Positions 16,778 through 25,775 of a stretch of DNA of 63,781 nucleotides are shown piece by piece (the stretch's first letter is position 1; each line of letters starts with the position of its first letter). The stretch comes from CAG-557 sp045540315 (lineage in GTDB: Bacteria; Bacillota; Clostridia; Oscillospirales; Acutalibacteraceae). The stretch covers positions 1-63,781 of the forward strand of contig JAZQHA010000012.1 in assembly GCA_045540315.1 (NCBI GenBank), given 5' to 3'. A program made the translations under genes and the position numbers. A model generated the notes under the pieces. That model saw only the letters and a program-made list of their open reading frames with translations. It searched no databases and was not told where the DNA came from.

Positions 16778-16819
16778 AAACCACAACCTCCCAAATTGAT
16801 AAAAAGTTTGATATAACTA

Positions 16820-16848
16820 ATTATAAATTATGTAAAAGTAAAAAGCAA
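16820..16848 (-). promoter_or_regulatory. Promoter of the IspH-S1 gene
   Basis: Minus-strand TTGCTT (16843-16848), 17-nt spacer, TATAAT (16820-16825), 43 nt upstream of the start. Confidence 0.65.
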
Positions 16849-16930
16849 CTTTATTTTCTAGAAAACTTATCAGATAGAAAATGCCTGTACAAGTAATCTT
16901 GCTCTCGTTAATAGTAGAGGTAAGTTTTGA

Positions 16931-16995
16931 TTGACAAAATTATTTTAGCATGGTAAATTAATGTATAGTTAGCACTCGCAAGTGTTGAGTGCTAA
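16931..16995 (+). promoter_or_regulatory. Heat-shock promoter and CIRCE operator
   Basis: A perfect CIRCE operator, TTAGCACTC - 9 nt - GAGTGCTAA, at 16969-16995, the binding site of the HrcA repressor. A TTGACA -35 box is at 16931-16936 with a candidate -10 (TAAATT) at 16954-16959 just upstream. HrcA bound here would block transcription of hrcA-grpE-dnaK-dnaJ. Confidence 0.95.
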
Positions 16996-17020
16996 TTCAA
17001 ATGCGGAAGGAGGTTTATTT

Positions 17021-18055
17021 GTGGAGTTATCAGAGCGAAAATTAAAAATATTATCTGCGGTTATCGATAGCTATGTCCAGTCGGCAGAACCTGTGAGTTC
17101 AAAGTTTTTGTGTGACTTGTTGAGCTTTTCTGTGTCTTCGGCGACGATACGAAACGAGCTTGCGGAACTAACTGAACTTGGTTTTCTTGAGCAACCACAT
17201 ACCTCGGCAGGAAGAATTCCATCAAATCTTGGATATCGGCTTTATATAAATAAGCTCATGTCTCGTGCACATTTGTCTCGAAAAACAAAGGAATATATCG
17301 ACTCGGAGTTGAACTTAAGTGTCGGTGACCCGGACGCAATTTTAAAAAATGTCACGCAGCTATTGGCTAATATGACAAACTTTGCAGTTATTTCTACAAA
17401 CATCTCAGCTCAAAAAAATTCCGTGCGAAACATTCAGCTAGTTCAAATTAGTTCGCACACTGCCATGATTATACTTACAACCGCATCTGGAGTAGTTAAA
17501 AATAGAGTCTTTCGTTGCGACTTTTTATTGACGGCGGATATTTTGCAAGTCATTAATCACGTGTTAAACGAAAAAGTTGTCGGCGTTTTACTTTCTGAGA
17601 TAACCCCGGCATTTATTCAAACAGTTGCAGCCTCTTTAGGTGAAATGGCTTTTTTTATGCCGGATGTCCTTGGAGCCCTATTGGATGTGGCCAAGCAAGC
17701 CGCAAAAATAGATTTTCATTTTGATGGTCAGACAAATCTACTTTTAATTCCAGAATTTAACCAACAAGCAGCAATTAAACTGATGGATTTTTTTACCTAC
17801 GCCGAGGATATTAGCGACTTGTTTTTGTTACCCGAGAATAATAAAACTTGTGTTTTTATAGGTAACGAAAATCAACACGAAGAGCTCGCAGAATCTAGTA
17901 TTATCGTCACTAAGTATATCGTCAATGGTGAAAACTATGGCGCACTTGGAATTGTTGGTCCAACTAGAATGAACTACTCAAGTTTAATTGCAAATCTTGA
18001 GTATATTGCCTCTTTGCTTGGCAATGTACTAAATAAGCTTCTTAGCTTTGAGTAA
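17021..18055 (+). CDS. hrcA: Heat-inducible transcription repressor HrcA
   Basis: 344-aa repressor that binds CIRCE and is kept active by GroEL. The N-terminal winged helix includes LKILSAVIDSYVQSAEPVSS and SSATIRNELAELTELGFLEQ, followed by the family signature PHTSAGRIPSNLGYRLYI. The GAF-like C-terminal domain ends LGIVGPTRMNYSSLIANLEY. The GTG at 17021 is chosen for its strong site GGAAGGAGGT; an ATG-like codon upstream lies within the CIRCE. It is first in the operon and so represses its own transcription. Confidence 0.96.
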   Translation: MELSERKLKILSAVIDSYVQSAEPVSSKFLCDLLSFSVSSATIRNELAELTELGFLEQPHTSAGRIPSNLGYRLYINKLMSRAHLSRKTKEYIDSELNLSVGDPDAILKNVTQLLANMTNFAVISTNISAQKNSVRNIQLVQISSHTAMIILTTASGVVKNRVFRCDFLLTADILQVINHVLNEKVVGVLLSEITPAFIQTVAASLGEMAFFMPDVLGALLDVAKQAAKIDFHFDGQTNLLLIPEFNQQAAIKLMDFFTYAEDISDLFLLPENNKTCVFIGNENQHEELAESSIIVTKYIVNGENYGALGIVGPTRMNYSSLIANLEYIASLLGNVLNKLLSFE

Positions 18056-18073
18056 ATTAAAGGAGGTTACACA

Positions 18074-18616
18074 TTGACTGAAGAACTTACAAAAAATGAT
18101 GAACTTGAAAACGAGGACTGTACTTGCGAGGAGCCAGTTGTTTCGGACGTACATGATGAAAAACAAGAACTCGTAAATGCAATTAATCACTTGCAAGAAG
18201 AACTTGGCAGCCAAAATGAGCGTTTTTTGCGACTGGCTGCTGAGTATGATAATTATAGAAAACGTAGTGAGAAAGATAAAATCTCAACGTACGGCGATGC
18301 AAAAGCTAAGACAGTTGCAGAGTTCTTACCTCTTGCAGATTCGCTTGAAAGAGCAATTGAGTCTAGCCAAGAAGCAGATGCGGAGTATTTAAAAGGCCTC
18401 GAGATGCTAAATGAGCTCTTTATTTCAACGCTGACAAAACTTGGTGTAGAGTCTTTTGGCGCGGTTGGCGATAGTTTCGATCCGGAAATGCATAATGCAA
18501 TATCTCACGTTGAAAACGAAGCACTCGGTGAAAATGTTATTGCTCAAGTTTTTCAGAGGGGTTATAAAATCGGCGAAAAAATTGTCCGTCACGCGATGGT
18601 CTCAGTTGCAAACTAG
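18074..18616 (+). CDS. grpE: Nucleotide exchange factor GrpE
   Basis: 180-aa cochaperone that releases ADP from DnaK. An acidic, disordered N-terminus is followed by a long coiled coil (KQELVNAINHLQEELGSQNE), the conserved LRLAAEYDNYRKRSEKDK, and the beta-wing domain with LGVESFGAVGDSFDPEMHNA and VIAQVFQRGYKIGEKIVRHA. TTG start with AAAGGAGGT upstream. Second gene of the CIRCE operon. Confidence 0.95.
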   Translation: MTEELTKNDELENEDCTCEEPVVSDVHDEKQELVNAINHLQEELGSQNERFLRLAAEYDNYRKRSEKDKISTYGDAKAKTVAEFLPLADSLERAIESSQEADAEYLKGLEMLNELFISTLTKLGVESFGAVGDSFDPEMHNAISHVENEALGENVIAQVFQRGYKIGEKIVRHAMVSVAN

Positions 18617-18677
18617 TAAATTTACGGTTTTTCCGTGCTACTTATTTCATTACTTTTAATTTTTGGAGGTATTTTTT

Positions 18678-20522
18678 ATGGCAAAAACAATTGGTATTGA
18701 CTTGGGAACAACAAATTCATGTGTAGCGGTTATCGAGGGCGGTGAACCTGTTGTTATCGCAAACGCAGAGGGCACTCGCACAACTCCTTCCGTAGTAGCT
18801 TTCTCAAAAACTGGAGAGAGAATGGTTGGCCAAGTGGCAAAACGTCAGGCGATAACGAACCCGGACCGCACTATTTCTTCTATAAAGAGAGAGATGGGTT
18901 CCGATTTTAAAGTTTCAATCGACGGAAAAAATCTCTCACCGCAAGAAATCTCAGCTATGATTCTTCAAAAACTAAAGGCCGATGCTGAAGCTTACTTGGG
19001 CGACACTGTAACCCAAGCTGTTATCACGGTTCCAGCGTATTTTACTGATGCACAACGTCAGGCAACAAAGGATGCTGGAAAAATCGCTGGCCTTGATGTT
19101 AAACGTATCATTAATGAGCCAACAGCTGCTGCGTTATCGTATGGAATCGATAAGGAGAACGACCAAAAAGTTATGGTCTATGACCTCGGTGGCGGTACCT
19201 TCGACGTTTCTATCATCGAGATGGGCGACGGAGTACAAGAGGTTTTGGCGACTGCCGGTAACAATAAGCTCGGTGGCGACGACTTCGATCAGAGAATTAT
19301 CGACTGGATGGCAGACTCCTTTAAGGCTGAGAATGGAATCGACCTGAAAAACGACAAAATGGCTATGCAACGCCTAAAAGAAGCCGCTGAAAAAGCTAAG
19401 ATTGAGCTCTCGGGCGTTACAACTACTGCAATTAATTTACCCTTTATCACCGCAGATGCCTCTGGTCCTAAGCACCTTGACTTAACCTTAACTCGCGCAA
19501 AATTCAATGAGCTTACAAAAGATTTAGTTGAAAATACAATGAAACCACTTCGCCAAGCACTTTCTGACTCAGGGCTCTCCATCAACCAAATCGATAAAGT
19601 GCTTATGGTTGGCGGTTCTTCGAGAATCCCCGCTGTCCAAGAGGCTGTTAAGGCACTCATTGGAAAAGACCCTTTTAAGGGTATCAACCCGGATGAATGC
19701 GTCGCTATCGGTGCAGCCCTGCAAGCTGGCGTTCTCGGCGGCGAAGTCCAAGGCCTATTGCTTTTGGATGTTACTCCTCTCTCCCTCGGCGTCGAGACTA
19801 TGGGCGGCATCATGACCAAAATTATCGACCGCAACACGACTATCCCGACAAAAAAGAGTCAGATTTTCTCTACAGCTGCGGATAATCAAACTCAAGTGCA
19901 AATTAATGTTCTTCAAGGTGAACGCGAATTTGCAAGAGATAACAAACAACTTGGCCTCTTTACGCTCGATGGTATTGCACCGGCAATGCGCGGAATTCCT
20001 CAGATTGAGGTTACTTTCGACATCGATGCAAATGGTATCGTAAACGTTCATGCTAAGGACCTTGGTACCGGCAAGGAACAGAAAATTACAATCAGTTCGA
20101 ACACCAATATGTCTAAAGAGGAAATTGAACAGGCCGTTAAAAATGCGGAGCAGTTTGCTGAGGAAGATAAAAAGCGTCGAGAGGAAGTCGATGCAAAGAA
20201 CGAGGCCGAGAACCTTTGTTATGCTGTTGAGAAGTTAATAAATGAAAATGGCGACAAAATCGACAGCGCCGACAAAGATAACCTCAACGCAAAAGTAAAG
20301 ACGCTCAAAGATGCTCTCTCTGCAAACAATATCGATACAATTAAATCCGGCAAGGACGACTTACAAAAGGCAATGTATGATGTTTCTGCTAAGTTGTATC
20401 AAAATGCAGCAGCAACTCAAGCAGTTGACCCAAACGCTCAAGGTGCAACCGGTAATGCAGCTGGTGCGCAAGGTGCAGAGAATGTCTATGAAGCGGATTT
20501 CAAAGATGTTGACAACAAATAA
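18678..20522 (+). CDS. dnaK: Chaperone DnaK (Hsp70)
   Basis: 614-aa Hsp70 chaperone. The ATPase domain begins AKTIGIDLGTTNSCVAVIEG and includes IINEPTAAALSYGID, VYDLGGGTFDVSIIEMGDG and VLMVGGSSRIPAVQEAV; the substrate-binding domain contains LLLDVTPLSLGVETMGGIMT and the lid helices; the C-terminus has an AQGA-rich linker ending NVYEADFKDVDNK. ATG at 18678 after GGAGGT. Unusually, repeat element E4 and a further hairpin sit between it and dnaJ. Confidence 0.97.
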   Translation: MAKTIGIDLGTTNSCVAVIEGGEPVVIANAEGTRTTPSVVAFSKTGERMVGQVAKRQAITNPDRTISSIKREMGSDFKVSIDGKNLSPQEISAMILQKLKADAEAYLGDTVTQAVITVPAYFTDAQRQATKDAGKIAGLDVKRIINEPTAAALSYGIDKENDQKVMVYDLGGGTFDVSIIEMGDGVQEVLATAGNNKLGGDDFDQRIIDWMADSFKAENGIDLKNDKMAMQRLKEAAEKAKIELSGVTTTAINLPFITADASGPKHLDLTLTRAKFNELTKDLVENTMKPLRQALSDSGLSINQIDKVLMVGGSSRIPAVQEAVKALIGKDPFKGINPDECVAIGAALQAGVLGGEVQGLLLLDVTPLSLGVETMGGIMTKIIDRNTTIPTKKSQIFSTAADNQTQVQINVLQGEREFARDNKQLGLFTLDGIAPAMRGIPQIEVTFDIDANGIVNVHAKDLGTGKEQKITISSNTNMSKEEIEQAVKNAEQFAEEDKKRREEVDAKNEAENLCYAVEKLINENGDKIDSADKDNLNAKVKTLKDALSANNIDTIKSGKDDLQKAMYDVSAKLYQNAAATQAVDPNAQGATGNAAGAQGAENVYEADFKDVDNK

Positions 20523-20528
20523 ATATAA

Positions 20529-20678
20529 CTTAGTTTAGCTTTGATATGCGCTCCACACGCGGGGCCGCGAGGCCATCGACTTCGTCGATGTGAACCAGCA
20601 CTTTTGAGTGCTGGTTTGGCTCCATACAAAGTATGGAGCCGCCTCGCGGCGGCCAGCGTGGGTAAGCGCAGGACTAAG
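20529..20678 (+). repeat. Cloverleaf repeat element E4 (divergent arms)
   Basis: Outer stem 20564-20573 / 20641-20650, exact. The three arms are all perfect stems but share no sequence with the common type: 7 bp with a TTC loop (20574-20590), 10 bp with a TTTG loop (20593-20616), 10 bp with an AAA loop (20618-20640). Longer flanking pairs (CTTAGT/ACTAAG and CACGC/GCGTG) extend the structure. It lies inside the dnaK-dnaJ operon. Confidence 0.85.
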
Positions 20679-20696
20679 GTTTAGAGTAAAGAGAAG

Positions 20697-20731
20697 AAAT
20701 CCCTTGGCTGCGTGCTGTGGCCGAGGGATTT
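20697..20731 (+). promoter_or_regulatory. Hairpin upstream of dnaJ
   Basis: AAATCCCTTGGC / GCCGAGGGATTT, a 12-bp stem with one wobble pair and a loop of about 10 nt. No T-tract follows, so it looks like an mRNA processing or stability hairpin rather than a terminator. Confidence 0.5.
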
Positions 20732-20770
20732 GCCTAGCAAATGTGTGGATTTTTTTAGGAGTGATTTTTC

Positions 20771-21928
20771 TTGGCAACAAAACGAGATTTCTACGAAGTA
20801 TTAGGTCTTTCGAAGGGTGCCTCTGAAGATGAAATTAAAAAGGCCTATCGAAAGCTCGCAAAAAAGTATCATCCGGATTTGAATGCGGGTGACAAAGAAG
20901 CCGAAACCAAATTTAAAGAAGTAAATGAAGCATACGAGGTACTTTCAGATAATGATAAGCGTGCGAGATATGACCAATTTGGTCATGTAGGAGTAGACCC
21001 GTCGTATGGCGGAGGTGGAGCAGCAGGAGGCAATCCTTTTGGTGCGGATTTTGATTTTGGTGATATTTTTAGTAGTTTTTTTGGTGGTGGTTTTGGAGGA
21101 GGTTTCTCGAGACGGCGAGCTAATCCTAATGCACCTCGTCATGGCTCAGACGCCGAAACAACACTTAATATATCTTTTGAAGAAGCGGCAAAAGGCTGTA
21201 AAAAAGACGTCTCTTATCACGTGGTGGAAAAATGTACCAGTTGTAATGGTTCTGGTGCCGCGAATGGTACCTCACCGAAGACTTGTCCGGTTTGCCGTGG
21301 TACGGGGCAAAGCAGTGTTACTCAACGTACGCCGTTTGGTGTAATTCAGACTTCACACACGTGTGAGAGGTGTGGAGGCCTGGGTCAAGTTATCGAAAAT
21401 CCGTGTAATAATTGCGCTGGAACAGGTCGCACACAAGCGACTAAGACAGTTGAAGTTAGCGTGCCTGCTGGTATTGACGAAGGACAGATTTTAAAGGTAA
21501 GTGGTCATGGAAATGCTGGTGTTAACGGTGGCCCAGCAGGTGATTTGCATGTTTATATTAATGTTAAGTCGCACCCCATTTTTGAGCGTCGAGGATTTGA
21601 TGTTTGGTGTGAGCTGCCGATTACCTTTGTTCAAGCAGCATTAGGTGCAGAGGTAACTGTGCCAACGCTTGACGGGAAAGTCAGCTATAACATACACGAG
21701 GGAACTCAACCAGGTGACGTATTCAAGTTGCGTGGTCAGGGGATCGAGCGACTTAATTCTAGAGGTAGAGGAGACCAGTTTGTGCAGGTAAGCATTGAGG
21801 TACCTAAAAATTTATCCCAGAGTCAAAAAGATGCTTTGCGGAACTTTGAGAATGAAGCCGATGACACAAATTATCAAAAACGCAAGGGCTTTTTTGAGAA
21901 ACTCAAAAATTTGTTTGGAGAAGGTTAA
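20771..21928 (+). CDS. dnaJ: Chaperone DnaJ (Hsp40)
   Basis: 385-aa DnaJ that stimulates DnaK ATPase and presents substrates. The J domain has the HPD motif in KYHPDLNAGDKEAE; a Gly/Phe-rich region follows (FFGGGFGGGFS); the zinc domain shows four CxxCxGxG-type repeats (CTSCNGSGA, CPVCRGTG, CERCGGLG, CNNCAGTG); the C-terminal substrate domains end near KGFFEKLKNLFGEG. TTG start after TAGGAG. The stop overlaps the prmA start region, so the two are coupled. Confidence 0.96.
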   Translation: MATKRDFYEVLGLSKGASEDEIKKAYRKLAKKYHPDLNAGDKEAETKFKEVNEAYEVLSDNDKRARYDQFGHVGVDPSYGGGGAAGGNPFGADFDFGDIFSSFFGGGFGGGFSRRRANPNAPRHGSDAETTLNISFEEAAKGCKKDVSYHVVEKCTSCNGSGAANGTSPKTCPVCRGTGQSSVTQRTPFGVIQTSHTCERCGGLGQVIENPCNNCAGTGRTQATKTVEVSVPAGIDEGQILKVSGHGNAGVNGGPAGDLHVYINVKSHPIFERRGFDVWCELPITFVQAALGAEVTVPTLDGKVSYNIHEGTQPGDVFKLRGQGIERLNSRGRGDQFVQVSIEVPKNLSQSQKDALRNFENEADDTNYQKRKGFFEKLKNLFGEG

Positions 21929-22852
21929 ATGGACTTTACAGAGATTATTATCGAAATAGCCGCGTCTGCGGTGGATATGGCGGCTGCAATCGCGAATATG
22001 GTTGTACCTTATGGCGTATACATCGAGGACTATTCTAACTTGGAGGAAGAGGCGCGTGAGATTGCACATATAGACCTCATAGATGAAGAGCTTTTAGCTA
22101 AACAAAGAGACATCGCACTTATTCATGTTTACATCTCACCAGAGGAAAACCCACTTGAGGCCATATCTTTCGTACAGCAACGCTTTGAGGACGCCCAAAT
22201 TAATAATAAAATCTCTACGCAAGCTTGCAAACTAGAGGATTATATAAATAACTGGAAAAAGTATTTTCATGCAATGCTTGTGGGTGAGCGGTTGCTGATT
22301 TGTCCTTCTTGGGAAAAAGCTAATGTAGCCGCAACCGATCGAATAATGTTACAACTTGATCCAGGATTGGCCTTTGGAACTGGCACTCACGAAACTACAC
22401 GATTGTGTTTGGAGTTGCTCGAAAAATATGTTCAACCAAATTCATCTGTGCTCGACGTAGGCTGCGGTAGCGGAATATTATCAGTGGCAGCTATTCTTCT
22501 TGGTGCACAAAAGACTACAGGTGTCGACATCGATGAGCTAGCCGTAAAAACAGCCCGTGAGAATGCCAAGATTAATAATGTTGACGATAAATTTACTGCT
22601 CTCTGCGGAAACCTAACTGAGAAAATTTCAGGTCAATTTGATATCGTAGTGGCTAATATAGTTGCGGATGTTATTGTTGAGCTGAATAAATCAATTAAAA
22701 ACTATATGCATGAAAATTCAATTTACTTGATGAGTGGCATTATTGAGCCCTATAAAGATAGGGTACTTGATTCGTTAGTGAAAGAGTTCGATATAATAGA
22801 AGTTAAGGTGGAAAACAGTTGGGTTGCTATTGCGGCGAAACTTAAAAAGTGA
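21929..22852 (+). CDS. prmA: Ribosomal protein L11 methyltransferase
   Basis: 307-aa SAM-dependent enzyme that methylates ribosomal protein L11. The catalytic domain shows QLDPGLAFGTGTHETTRLCL, motif I VLDVGCGSGILSVAA, VDIDELAVKTARENA and IVVANIVADVI. It follows dnaJ directly, a common arrangement in Firmicutes heat-shock clusters. Element E5 begins just after its stop. Confidence 0.95.
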   Translation: MDFTEIIIEIAASAVDMAAAIANMVVPYGVYIEDYSNLEEEAREIAHIDLIDEELLAKQRDIALIHVYISPEENPLEAISFVQQRFEDAQINNKISTQACKLEDYINNWKKYFHAMLVGERLLICPSWEKANVAATDRIMLQLDPGLAFGTGTHETTRLCLELLEKYVQPNSSVLDVGCGSGILSVAAILLGAQKTTGVDIDELAVKTARENAKINNVDDKFTALCGNLTEKISGQFDIVVANIVADVIVELNKSIKNYMHENSIYLMSGIIEPYKDRVLDSLVKEFDIIEVKVENSWVAIAAKLKK

Positions 22853-22867
22853 GAAATATCTATAAAT

Positions 22868-23029
22868 AAAGCTGTTGCCTTGGCCAGCAGCGCGGGCCGC
22901 GAGGCCCACGAAAATAAAATTATTTTCGTGGTGGAGACCAACTTAACAAAGTTAATTTGGTCTCTGGTCGAAGGCCCAAATGCGCCTTCGACCGCCTCGC
23001 GGCGGCGTGCTGCTGTTTTGATGTAACCA
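22868..23029 (+). repeat. Cloverleaf repeat element E5
   Basis: Outer stem 22896-22905 / 22994-23003, exact. The AT-rich arm is a 12-bp stem (22906-22931), the mixed arm a 14-bp stem with one mismatch and an AAA loop (22934-22964), and the GC-rich arm a 10-bp stem (22966-22993). An outer CAGCAGC / GCTGCTG pair lies beyond the stem. The GGGAGTGCCC termini are not recognisable in this copy. Confidence 0.85.
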
Positions 23030-23058
23030 TTTTTATAAGCTAAGAAAAGGGGCTAAAA

Positions 23059-23421
23059 ATGCAAAAAGCTATTTTAAAAATTATCATAAAGCATATTTTT
23101 TACATTTTGTGTATTTGTTTAATTCTCGCCTTACTGTATTTTTTGAAAATACCCTGTTTTTTTCGCTTTTTTACTGGAATCCCTTGTCCATCTTGTGGTA
23201 TGACGAGGGCATTTTTGTCCTTACTGCGACTAGATTTTAGTATCTCATTTTATTATCATCCATTGTTAATTCCGGCTTTAGTTGCAGGGTTTATTGCTAT
23301 ACATATGGAAGTGCCGTTATTTAGATTTAGCAAAAAGTTTTGTAACGTTTACTTATGGTTATTTATAGTAGCGCTTTTGGTTACTTACGCGGTTCGGGTT
23401 CTTACCCACACGATACCGTAA
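23059..23421 (+). CDS. DUF2752 membrane protein
   Basis: 120-aa integral membrane protein with about three hydrophobic segments. It carries the DUF2752 signature TGIPCPSCGMTRAFLSLLRL with the CPxCGxTRA core. The family's function is unknown. AAAGGGG precedes the ATG. It stands alone between element E5 and a terminator it shares with the convergent spoIIID. Confidence 0.85.
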   Translation: MQKAILKIIIKHIFYILCICLILALLYFLKIPCFFRFFTGIPCPSCGMTRAFLSLLRLDFSISFYYHPLLIPALVAGFIAIHMEVPLFRFSKKFCNVYLWLFIVALLVTYAVRVLTHTIP

Positions 23422-23435
23422 TGATATAATAAAAA

Positions 23436-23470
23436 AAGTTCAGCTAAAGGTGCTGAGCTTTTCTTTTTAT
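23436..23470. terminator. Terminator between DUF2752 and spoIIID
   Basis: AAGTTCAGC / GCTGAGCTT, a 9-bp stem with one wobble pair, then TTTCTTTTTAT on the plus strand and an A-rich flank that gives a T-run on the minus strand. Confidence 0.75.
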
Positions 23471-23724
23471 GTATTATTCTCTTTTAGATATTTTTTCTTA
23501 GTCGCGAGGCCGCCTCGTATATGACGCTGAGCCTTGTTTATTGCCAAAACGGCCTTTACTTCATTATATAATCCAGAATTTATATATTTTAAACGCTCCG
23601 AGACATCTTTGTGTACGGTAGACTTACTCACTCCAAACTTTTGAGCAGTTTCTCGTACGGTTGCTTTACTGTTCAAAATATACTCGCCAAGCATGACGGC
23701 GCGTTCCTCCACAATTCCTTTCAC
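23467..23724 (-). CDS. spoIIID: Stage III sporulation regulator SpoIIID
   Basis: 85-aa DNA-binding regulator of mother-cell gene expression during sporulation. The sequence MKGIVEERAVMLGEYILN, then KATVRETAQKFGVSKSTVHK (helix-turn-helix) and DVSERLKYINSGLYNEVKAV, AINKAQRHIRGG is characteristic of the family. GTG start after GGAGGG. It marks the organism as belonging to an endospore-forming lineage. Confidence 0.95.
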   Translation of the reverse strand: MKGIVEERAVMLGEYILNSKATVRETAQKFGVSKSTVHKDVSERLKYINSGLYNEVKAVLAINKAQRHIRGGLATKKKYLKENNT

Positions 23725-23877
23725 ATATGTCCCTCCAGAAAAAAGCTAATAGTTATTTATACGTCATATATATTAAAAATATGAACAGATAAAACTATTA
23801 TGGAGCTTTCTAGGAAGGCAATTGTTGTACACAAACAAATTACACTTTTATATAGTTTTGGCATAAAAATAACGAGC

Positions 23878-23906
23878 TTGACTTGTCAAGTTTAAGCGAA
23901 TATAAT
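23878..23906 (+). promoter_or_regulatory. Promoter of the dockerin-protein gene
   Basis: TTGACT (23878-23883), 17-nt spacer, TATAAT (23901-23906). It overlaps the upstream in-frame codons of the next gene and so fixes its start at 23943. Confidence 0.75.
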
Positions 23907-23942
23907 ACAATTAATCGTAAAAAAAGATTTTGGGGACATATT

Positions 23943-25748
23943 ATGATAAAACTAAAAAGGATTGTAATTATCCTATTAGCAGGCATTTTCATTTTGGTTC
24001 CATATATCATTCAAAACGAAAATAATTCTTTGGCTACAATACCTGTTTCTGCTGAGTTAATTCTTAGTGGTGGTTTTGATGTAGTCCCAGATAATAACGG
24101 TAATTTTTATATTTTTAGTTATAACGAAGGTTCGGCGACTAAGCCCGATGGAGAAACATCACTTGCCTATGTTGATACCTCTAAAACAAAACCGGAAATT
24201 ACGCACTTGAATTTTTTTACTTCTAATAAGCTTCAAGACTCAAAAACTACACTAAATTATAAATATTCTTCCGTGCACGCAAATGGCAATTTCTTATACA
24301 TTACACGTACTGACGGCAAAAGTTCTACTATTGAGCGGTTTGAAAAATTACCAGAAATCAACCACAAGGTTAACTTGAGTCATACTGCGCAAATATATAA
24401 CACAGTAATCAATGCGCCACAGAAAATTGCAATTTATCAAAATAACGATGTGTTTTTTCTAAAAAGCGATAATGCAAAAGTTGTTAGCCTATACAGCATG
24501 GCCACCTCTCTCAGTAAGGAAGGTTTGGTAGTTGATGACGACTATATTGCTGCTGTATCTAGTGGGGTTAGCAAAAAATATCTTTATGCTGCAACTAATG
24601 ATAAATTGTATCGATATGTTGTTGATAAAAATACTTTAGCACCTACGTCTAAAGATTATACAAAAGGCGACTATACATCTGGAGATTATACGTACGGTGA
24701 TTACACCACGGACTATACTACAAGTGGTAATGCTGTAACTAAAAATCGTTATAAAATGGATGGCGAACCACTCGAAATCAGTGTTGTGCCTTTCAAGTTT
24801 TTAACTGATAGTATATTTATTACATCGTCCGGAGAACTTTATACGCTAGACGATGCTGAATTTAAGCTAAGTCGTAATATGGTCAAGCTACAAACAGCTA
24901 TGGAAAACTATCCACAATGTATTGCAACTGCGGGTTTTGACGACAAATCAATTATCGCTAAGACAGATAGTAAAACTGTTTCGCAAATAAGTATATATAC
25001 CGGAAAGGTAACTGGCTCAGTTACGTTTAATGCGAAAGTTTTAGCGGTTTCTACCTCTGGCAATAAAACAATTGTTATCACGGGCGATTCGGATGGAAAA
25101 AGTATTCACGTGTTGGACACAAAAAGTTTTAGCTCTTCACAAGGTGATAACCAAAAACCGAATAATCCAGATGATGGCAAAGAACCAGAAGAGGATAACG
25201 GCGGTAATAACAGTGGAAACAAACCGAATGACGATAGCGGAACAACAAAGCCGCAAGAGCCAACTCCAACACCGTCTGAACCAGATAATCCTACAGATAA
25301 ACCTAATGAAGATAATACAGCAAATAAGCCGGAAGACGATATAACTTCCGAAGAAGGCTATGAAATTAATCAGCCAAGTGCTACTATATCTCACATTCCA
25401 GCAGGGACCAACGGTGGTGCTTTAAAGAGCGGTCTGGTGTTTGACGGTTTGAGTACTGTGATAAAAGATGCTAAGGGGAATGTCAAAGGAACTTCTGCTA
25501 AACTAGCAACGGGAGATACTATTACGTTCATCAAAGATGGTCAGGAGTATAAAACGATGACGATTGTTGTGGATGGCGATGTAACTGGAACAGGCAATGT
25601 TTCCTCAAAAAGTATTTCTGCACTCGCGAATCATTTGCTGGGCAAGTCGGAACTTGAGGGTGTGTTTCTTGATGCAGCAAATTTATCTAGAAGCGGTGAG
25701 CTTAGTACGATTGACTTACTGTTGATGTATAAGGCAACTCAGAAATAA
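23943..25748 (+). CDS. Secreted protein with a C-terminal dockerin-type domain
   Basis: 601-aa exported protein of unknown activity. A signal sequence (KRIVIILLAGIFILVPYI) is followed by about 370 residues of beta-rich sequence with recurring FYI/LYI-type strands, perhaps a propeller, and a small tandem GDYT repeat (TKGDYTSGDYTYGDYT, near residue 240). Then come a Pro/Asp/Asn-rich linker of about 80 residues and a final domain whose VVDGDVTGTGNVSS and ANLSRSGELSTIDLLLMY segments match the duplicated calcium loops of type I dockerins, with some acidic ligands replaced by Thr or Ser. A cohesin protein lies at 33694. Confidence 0.75.
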   Translation: MIKLKRIVIILLAGIFILVPYIIQNENNSLATIPVSAELILSGGFDVVPDNNGNFYIFSYNEGSATKPDGETSLAYVDTSKTKPEITHLNFFTSNKLQDSKTTLNYKYSSVHANGNFLYITRTDGKSSTIERFEKLPEINHKVNLSHTAQIYNTVINAPQKIAIYQNNDVFFLKSDNAKVVSLYSMATSLSKEGLVVDDDYIAAVSSGVSKKYLYAATNDKLYRYVVDKNTLAPTSKDYTKGDYTSGDYTYGDYTTDYTTSGNAVTKNRYKMDGEPLEISVVPFKFLTDSIFITSSGELYTLDDAEFKLSRNMVKLQTAMENYPQCIATAGFDDKSIIAKTDSKTVSQISIYTGKVTGSVTFNAKVLAVSTSGNKTIVITGDSDGKSIHVLDTKSFSSSQGDNQKPNNPDDGKEPEEDNGGNNSGNKPNDDSGTTKPQEPTPTPSEPDNPTDKPNEDNTANKPEDDITSEEGYEINQPSATISHIPAGTNGGALKSGLVFDGLSTVIKDAKGNVKGTSAKLATGDTITFIKDGQEYKTMTIVVDGDVTGTGNVSSKSISALANHLLGKSELEGVFLDAANLSRSGELSTIDLLLMYKATQK

Positions 25749-25775
25749 CAAAACATAGCGAGAGGGGGAGTCGGC

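Noticed and set aside
16982..17020. An upstream start for hrcA
   Set aside because: The frame is open, but the codons overlap the CIRCE operator and the ribosome site GGAAGGAGGT points to the GTG at 17021.
19289..19837. A 182-codon frame antisense to dnaK
   Set aside because: Antisense frames in dnaK are a known by-product of its codon usage; no ribosome site or domain supports it.
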